Positions 6,143 to 9,798 of a DNA stretch of 9,798 nucleotides are shown piece by piece; within the stretch, counting starts at the first letter, position 1; each line of letters opens with the position of its first letter. The stretch is from Thiolapillus brandeum (GTDB taxonomy: Bacteria; Pseudomonadota; Gammaproteobacteria; Chromatiales; Chromatiaceae): contig DRLF01000360.1 in NCBI GenBank assembly GCA_011051425.1, forward strand, positions 1-9,798, in the 5' to 3' direction. The notes below the pieces were generated by a model. It did not search any database and was not told the DNA's origin. It worked only from the letters and a program-made list of their open reading frames with translations. Made by a program: the position numbers and the translations under genes.

Positions 6143-6757
6143 TCAGTTTTCCTCCGGCAGGAAACGGCCCTGGTCCATGACGGCACAGCTGTCGGCGATA
6201 CGCGTCAGTTGGGCGGGATCGTGACTCACCCAGATGGCGGCCGCCTGATGTTGCCGCAGATAGTCATTGATGATCTGCTCCACGATGTCGGTGTTGCCCG
6301 CGTCCAGGTTGGCCGTGGGTTCGTCAAGCAGCAGGACACGGGGCTGGTTGGCCAGCATGCGAACCAGGGAGAGGCGCTGCTTTTCACCGCTGGACAGGCG
6401 TCCGGTCTGCCAGCTCAGCACGTCTTCCGGGAAGCCCAGGGCCGACAGCAGTTCCGCAGGCCAGTGACTGGCGTGATCACCCACTGAATCGCTCCACCAC
6501 TGGCTTTCGGCAGGCAGAAGGCCGACCTGGCGGCGCCACTGTGGGCCGGTGAACAGCTCACGCGGCCGGTCGTCCAGGCGGACATCACCCTCGTTGACGT
6601 CCAGGTCCGCTATGGCGCGCAGCAGCAGGGTCTTGCCCGAACCGGATTCTCCGTGCAGCCCCAGGCAGTTGTGCGCAGACAGCGCCAGGTTCACGTCGTG
6701 AATGAAGTCCGTATGCAGCTCCCTTACCAGGAGCAGGGGCTTTCGCTGGCTACCCAT
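6143..6757 (-). CDS. fetA: ABC transporter ATP-binding protein, FetA type
   Basis: This 204-residue ATPase has Walker A GESGSGKT (36-43), signature LSSGEKQRL (121-129), Walker B VLLLDEPTANLD (141-152) and the switch histidine in WVSHD (176-180). The expected Q-loop region reads VGLLPAESQWW (78-88): the usual Gln after the LP is replaced by Ala-Glu, with a Gln only three residues later. It precedes fetB by 2 bp and should power that permease at the cytoplasmic face. No clear Shine-Dalgarno sequence is seen before ATG 6757. A short ATP-binding subunit paired with a UPF0014 permease supports the Fet assignment. Confidence 0.88.
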   Translation of the reverse strand: MGSQRKPLLLVRELHTDFIHDVNLALSAHNCLGLHGESGSGKTLLLRAIADLDVNEGDVRLDDRPRELFTGPQWRRQVGLLPAESQWWSDSVGDHASHWPAELLSALGFPEDVLSWQTGRLSSGEKQRLSLVRMLANQPRVLLLDEPTANLDAGNTDIVEQIINDYLRQHQAAAIWVSHDPAQLTRIADSCAVMDQGRFLPEEN

Positions 6758-6833
6758 AAATATATTGATTTGCCCAGCAGAATTCTGAATGACTGCTATG
6801 CTTGGGTAGTGACTGGCACAAGATACCCATAAA
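6751..6833. repeat. TACCCATAAA direct repeats between fetA and the dsrC-like gene
   Basis: The 10-mer TACCCATAAA occurs at 6751-6760, over the fetA start codon, and at 6824-6833. An inverted TGGGTA at 6803-6808 could pair with either. The copies lie in and next to the divergent intergenic region, so they could be regulator sites, but 10 bp may be chance. Confidence 0.35.
6794..6802 (+). promoter_or_regulatory. Possible extended -10 for the dsrC-like gene
   Basis: TGCTATGCT resembles an extended -10 (TGn plus TATGCT, 4 of 6 to TATAAT). No convincing -35 is present. A start site near 6809 would give a leader of about 70 nt. Confidence 0.28.
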
Positions 6834-6863
6834 CGCCGGCACTATCGAGAACATGATTGATCT

Positions 6864-6870
6864 GGAGGAG
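6864..6870 (+). promoter_or_regulatory. Ribosome binding site of the dsrC-like gene
   Basis: GGAGGAG lies 8 nt before ATG 6879. It decides the start: the in-frame GTG at 6870 overlaps this site and is not likely to be used. Confidence 0.8.
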
Positions 6871-6878
6871 TGAACCTT

Positions 6879-7223
6879 ATGGCAACAGCAAGTACCCTGT
6901 ATCCTGAACGCATGCAAGCCCCTGACAACTTTGATGACTGGAGCGAAGAGCATGCCAAACAACTGGCCCGGGAAGACGGTATTCATCTGGATGATGCCCA
7001 CTGGGAAGTGATCTATTTTCTGCGTAACCACTGCAAGGATCACGGTACGTCCTGTACTGCCCGGCATATCATCAGAGCGCTGTCCGAACGCTTCGAGGAT
7101 CGTGGTGGCAAGCGTTATCTGTACAGTCTGTTTCCCCATGGTCCTGTGTATCAGGCAAGCAGGTTAGCCGGGCTGCCCATGCCGCCCAGTACGCTGGATC
7201 TGTCGTTCGGCAGTGTGCATTAA
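6879..7223 (+). CDS. DsrC/TusE family protein lacking the C-terminal cysteines
   Basis: The product of 114 residues aligns with the DsrC/TusE/gamma-subunit family. [31 protein letters not shown] (21-51) matches the N-terminal helical region, and [25 protein letters not shown] (78-102) matches the DsrC C-terminal part. DsrC carries sulfur on two cysteines, in KQAC and the terminal GCV; TusE keeps the terminal one. Here the first is Ser94 and the terminal GCV is replaced by an unrelated tail ([12 protein letters not shown]). Two other Cys (C52, C59) are in the middle. Sulfur relay of the usual kind therefore looks impossible, and a regulatory or divergent role is more likely. It is divergent from fetA and its stop overlaps that of trmB. 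Confidence 0.82.
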   Translation: MATASTLYPERMQAPDNFDDWSEEHAKQLAREDGIHLDDAHWEVIYFLRNHCKDHGTSCTARHIIRALSERFEDRGGKRYLYSLFPHGPVYQASRLAGLPMPPSTLDLSFGSVH

Positions 7224-7930
7224 CCTGATGAGGGCTGAACTGACGTTCGTCTGAACATCAGATCCCATACGCCGTGACCGAGGCGCTGTCCCCGCCGCTC
7301 GAACTTGGTGGTGGGGCGGCTGTCCGGTTGTGGCAGGTAACCGTTCGAATCAGAAAGGTTTTCGAACAGGTCGTCACGCGCTGAAAAGTGTCGCAGCATG
7401 TGTTCGGCATAGTCCTCCCAGTCAGTGGCGGCGTGAAACAGGCCACCCGGCTTCAGCAGTGTTGCCATCAGTTCCACGAAGGCTGGCTGGACGATGCGCC
7501 GCTTGTGGTGTTTCTTCTTGTGCCAGGGATCAGGAAAGAACAGCTGCACGCCCGACAGTGAGCTGGCGGGTATGACCTGCCGCAGTATTTCCATGGCGTC
7601 TGCGCTCATGACGCGCACATTGCCGATGTCTTCCTCCGCCAGTTTCAGCAGCAGGTGCCCGACGCCCGGCGTATGCACCTCGATGCCCAGATAATTGCGT
7701 TCAGGAAAGGCTCTGGCCATGGTGGCCAGGGATTCGCCATCGCCGAAACCGATTTCCACCCACACCGGGTTGCGGTTCCCGAACAGCGCAGAAAAATCCA
7801 GCGGCTGTGCGGGATCGAAATCCACGCCGTAGCGGGGCCAGTATTCTTTGAACGCCCTTTCCTGCCCGGGAGTCATGCGCCCGGTGCGCAGCACGAAGCT
7901 GCGGATGGGACGATGTCTATTTTCCTCCAC
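7220..7930 (-). CDS. trmB: tRNA (guanine-N7-)-methyltransferase
   Basis: The enzyme makes m7G46 in the tRNA variable loop using S-adenosylmethionine. The 236-residue product has the SAM motif [10 protein letters not shown] (58-67), [11 protein letters not shown] (81-91), the catalytic-region [17 protein letters not shown] (131-147), [10 protein letters not shown] (169-178) and the C-terminal [19 protein letters not shown] (208-226), all TrmB hallmarks. The start is GTG at 7930; the preceding alignment with E. coli TrmB (RPIRSFVxRxGRxTxGQ) shows that the N-terminus is needed, while the first ATG (codon 19) would lose it. It begins 2 bp after the thiG stop and is the last gene of thiS-thiG-trmB. 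Its stop TAA overlaps the convergent dsrC-like stop in TTAA (7220-7223). Confidence 0.96.
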   Translation of the reverse strand: MEENRHRPIRSFVLRTGRMTPGQERAFKEYWPRYGVDFDPAQPLDFSALFGNRNPVWVEIGFGDGESLATMARAFPERNYLGIEVHTPGVGHLLLKLAEEDIGNVRVMSADAMEILRQVIPASSLSGVQLFFPDPWHKKKHHKRRIVQPAFVELMATLLKPGGLFHAATDWEDYAEHMLRHFSARDDLFENLSDSNGYLPQPDSRPTTKFERRGQRLGHGVWDLMFRRTSVQPSSG

Positions 7931-7932
7931 TG

Positions 7933-8718
7933 TCAGAAGAACAGGCCTTCCATGGGAGAGGAGGCCGAGGCGAAGCGTTTGGCCGGCATGCGGCCCGCCA
8001 GGAAGGCTTCGCGGCCTGCCTGTATGGCCTTCTTCATGGCAGAAGCCATGAGCACGGGATCCTGGGCGGCAGCGATGGCGGTGTTCATCAGCACACCGTC
8101 ACAGCCCAGTTCCATGGCCACAGCCGCATCGGATGCGGTGCCAACGCCGGCATCCACCAGGATGGGCACTTTCGCGTTCTCCACGATGGTGCGGATGTTC
8201 AGAGGATTGCGCACGCCCAGGCCGGAACCGATGGGCGCGGCCAGGGGCATGACGGCTGCACAGCCCATGTCTTCGAGTTCCCGGGCGATGATGGGGTCAT
8301 CGTTGGTGTAGACCATGATGTCGAAGCCGTCCTTGATCAGCTCTTCTGCCGCTTTCAGGGTGGCCATGACGTCAGGGAACAGGGTTTTCTCGTCGCCGAG
8401 CACTTCCAGCTTAACCAGGTTGTGCCCATCCAGCAGTTCCCGCGCCAGGCGGCAGGTGCGCACTGCGGTCTTCTGATCATAGCAGCCGGCGGTGTTGGGC
8501 AGGATGGTGAATTTTTCCGGTGGCAGTACGTCCAGGATGTTGGGCTCGTCGCTGTTCTGCCCGATGTTGGTGCGGCGCACAGCAATGGTGACGATCTCGG
8601 CGCCGGAGGTATCGATGGCGGCGCGGGTTTCGTCCATGTCCTTGTATTTGCCCGTGCCGACGAGCAGGCGGGATGAAAACTCGCGCCCTGCGACGCTGAA
8701 GGTATCTTTGTCTGACAT
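7933..8718 (-). CDS. thiG: Thiazole synthase
   Basis: ThiG condenses 1-deoxy-xylulose-5-phosphate, dehydroglycine/iminoglycine and the ThiS thiocarboxylate sulfur into the thiamine thiazole. The 261-residue TIM-barrel protein shows [10 protein letters not shown] (16-25), VRRTNIGQ (48-55), [20 protein letters not shown] (75-94), VKLEVLGD with the Schiff-base lysine K103, the phosphate-binding [12 protein letters not shown] (161-172) and [12 protein letters not shown] (188-199). Length and motifs are normal. The start ATG at 8718 has only a weak upstream GAG. It follows thiS by 60 bp and is followed by trmB after 2 bp; no thiE, thiF or thiH/thiO is next to it in the window. Confidence 0.97.
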   Translation of the reverse strand: MSDKDTFSVAGREFSSRLLVGTGKYKDMDETRAAIDTSGAEIVTIAVRRTNIGQNSDEPNILDVLPPEKFTILPNTAGCYDQKTAVRTCRLARELLDGHNLVKLEVLGDEKTLFPDVMATLKAAEELIKDGFDIMVYTNDDPIIARELEDMGCAAVMPLAAPIGSGLGVRNPLNIRTIVENAKVPILVDAGVGTASDAAVAMELGCDGVLMNTAIAAAQDPVLMASAMKKAIQAGREAFLAGRMPAKRFASASSPMEGLFF

Positions 8719-8778
8719 TGATTTACTACTCGTGAGAATGTGGATGTTGTGATTCTACCCTGAAAATCCGGGCAGGAT

Positions 8779-8979
8779 TCAGCCGCCGCCGATGGCCTGC
8801 ACGATTTCCACGGCATCGCCTTCGTGCAGCAGGTGTTCAGCATGCTGGCTGCGGGGTATCAGTTCTTCATTGACCTCTACCGCATATCTTGTGCCTTCGA
8901 GGGTCATGCCGTCGATCAGGGCTGCCAGGGTCAGGTTGTCATCGACGCGGGTTTTTTCGCCGTTTACCGATATATTCAT
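8779..8979 (-). CDS. thiS: Sulfur carrier protein ThiS
   Basis: This 66-residue ubiquitin-fold protein donates sulfur to ThiG after its C-terminus is adenylated and thiocarboxylated. It shows MNISVNGEK at the N-terminus, YAVEVNEELIPRSQH (32-46), HEGDAVEIVQAIGGG (52-66) and the required terminal Gly-Gly. It is the first gene of the leftward thiS-thiG-trmB group and diverges from the acyl-CoA synthetase gene. No clear Shine-Dalgarno sequence is seen before ATG 8979. An ATG 15 bp upstream (8994) opens a four-codon frame (ATG GCG CGT CCA TGA) whose TGA overlaps the thiS start, which could be a short coupled leader peptide. Confidence 0.93.
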   Translation of the reverse strand: MNISVNGEKTRVDDNLTLAALIDGMTLEGTRYAVEVNEELIPRSQHAEHLLHEGDAVEIVQAIGGG

Positions 8980-9010
8980 GGACGCGCCATATGTGGGTTA
9001 TAACTGGATC

Positions 9011-9027
9011 GATTTTACACTAAAATC
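9011..9027. promoter_or_regulatory. Perfect palindrome, candidate operator between thiS and the acyl-CoA synthetase gene
   Basis: GATTTTA-CAC-TAAAATC has perfect 7-bp arms around a 3-bp spacer. It lies in the 81-bp divergent region, 31 bp from the thiS start and 33 bp from the synthetase start. TAAAAT at 9021-9026 could also act as a -10 for the rightward gene. The form fits a dimeric regulator site; it does not match the FadR half-site pattern TGGTnnnACCA. Confidence 0.5.
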
Positions 9028-9045
9028 AGGGGTTCATCGTGCTTT

Positions 9046-9053
9046 GGGGGGAG
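9046..9053 (+). promoter_or_regulatory. Ribosome binding site of the acyl-CoA synthetase
   Basis: GGGGGGAG lies 7 nt before ATG 9061 and supports that start. Confidence 0.75.
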
Positions 9054-9060
9054 CGTCTGC

Positions 9061-9798
9061 ATGCAAAAATTCCATGAAAATCTCATATCGGTCGAAGAGG
9101 CGGTAACGCTGGACGGTGTTTTTGCACGCCGTTTGCACCGCTCCCCGGAGGGGCTGGCCTACCGCTATTATGATCGGCCCAACCGGGAGTGGCGCAGTTA
9201 TACATGGACAGAAATGGCAAGGCAGGTCGCCCGCTGGCAGAAAGCACTGGGCCAGGAAAAACTGCGCCCGGGAGACCGGGTGGCGATTCTTTTGCGCAAC
9301 TGTCCCGAGTGGGTGATGTGGGACCAGGCGGCTCTGAGCCTGGGGCTGGTAACCGTGCCCCTGTACACAGACGACCGGCCGGACAATATCGCCTACATCC
9401 TGGAAGAGTCAGGTGTAAAGGCGTTGCTGGTGCAGGATGCCGGTCGCTGGAAACGCCTCGTTCCCTCGCTTCCCGAAGACGGGGAAGGCAAACTGCAGCG
9501 GGTGATTCTGCTCGATGGCGGCAACGAAGCCGGCAAGTTCAGTCGCAACGATGAGCGTATCCGGCTCGCGGCAGACTGGCTGCCCGCCCAGGGTGGTGAG
9601 TTGCAGGTAAGACAGGGTGCCGACCCTCATTCCCTGGCTTCCATCGTCTATACCTCGGGCACCACCGGACGGTCCAAAGGTGTGATGCTCAGTCATCACA
9701 ACATGCTTTCTGTTGCGCACGGCGGCGTAACCCTCCTGGACTGCTATGAGGAAGATGTGTTTCTTTCCTTCCTGCCTCTTTCGCATACCCTGGAGCGC
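9061..9798 (+). CDS. Long-chain-fatty-acid--CoA ligase (AMP-binding), 3'-truncated
   Basis: The frame is open from ATG 9061 to the window edge, giving the first 246 residues of an adenylate-forming enzyme. It has RPGDRVAILLRNCPEWVMWD (69-88), the conserved LGLVTVPLYTDD (94-105), the ATP-binding P-loop-like YTSGTTGRSKGVMLSH (197-212) and FLPLSHTLER (237-246). The last motif is typical of the long-chain acyl-CoA synthetase group (COG1022) that activates fatty acids to acyl-CoA through an acyl-AMP. About 350 more residues are expected beyond the window. Chain-length preference cannot be read from this part. It diverges from thiS; regulation through the 17-bp palindrome is a guess. Confidence 0.93.
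   Translation, partial: MQKFHENLISVEEAVTLDGVFARRLHRSPEGLAYRYYDRPNREWRSYTWTEMARQVARWQKALGQEKLRPGDRVAILLRNCPEWVMWDQAALSLGLVTVPLYTDDRPDNIAYILEESGVKALLVQDAGRWKRLVPSLPEDGEGKLQRVILLDGGNEAGKFSRNDERIRLAADWLPAQGGELQVRQGADPHSLASIVYTSGTTGRSKGVMLSHHNMLSVAHGGVTLLDCYEEDVFLSFLPLSHTLER

Noticed and set aside
6813..6830. TGGCAC at the start of a possible sigma54 promoter
   Set aside because: The -12 TTGC element is absent at the required spacing (ACCC is found instead).
8719..8778. Regulatory RNA in the 60-bp thiS-thiG gap
   Set aside because: Only a weak short stem is visible, and a thiamine riboswitch would be expected upstream of the first thi gene; no matching conserved core was recognised there or here.

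Overview
The window looks like chromosome of a moderately GC-rich gammaproteobacterium, most likely a Chromatiales-type or sulfur-oxidising lineage. The evidence is the petABC-sspAB block, which is typical of Gamma- and Betaproteobacteria, a cytochrome b with the PVWY form of the ef-loop motif, and a DsrC/TusE-family protein. The lineage is an inference; no ribosomal marker is present.

Layout: (1) 1-2341, + strand: end of petA (Rieske protein), petB (cytochrome b) and petC (cytochrome c1), joined by two ATGA stop/start overlaps; together they encode the bc1 complex. A strong hairpin at 2368-2404 closes the operon and contains a possible sspA promoter. (2) 2494-3532, + strand: sspA and sspB, an RNA-polymerase-binding regulator and the ClpXP adaptor. 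(3) 3550-4467: a DUF3301 membrane-anchored protein (-) and a macrodomain ADP-ribose hydrolase (+), divergent with only 3 bp between start codons. (4) 4446-4727: an apparently undescribed 282-bp non-coding element with 33-bp near-perfect terminal inverted repeats and two long internal hairpins. It overlaps the 3' end of the macrodomain gene and supplies its last six codons and stop. It resembles a MITE and is the most unusual object here. (5) 4754-5271: a small two-helix membrane protein (+) convergent with a small secreted protein (-). (6) 5337-6757, - strand: a fetA-fetB-type ABC exporter pair. (7) 6879-7223, + strand: a DsrC/TusE-family protein lacking both family C-terminal cysteines. (8) 7220-8979, - strand: thiS, thiG and trmB, i.e. 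thiazole synthesis plus tRNA m7G46 methylation. (9) 9061 to the end, + strand: a truncated long-chain acyl-CoA synthetase, divergent from thiS, with a perfect 17-bp palindrome in the shared upstream region.

Most of the window is conserved housekeeping DNA (respiration, proteolysis and stress, cofactor synthesis, tRNA modification, fatty acid activation). The accessory signals are the inverted-repeat element and the cysteine-less DsrC-like protein. No tRNA, rRNA, CRISPR array, complete insertion sequence or phage gene was seen.
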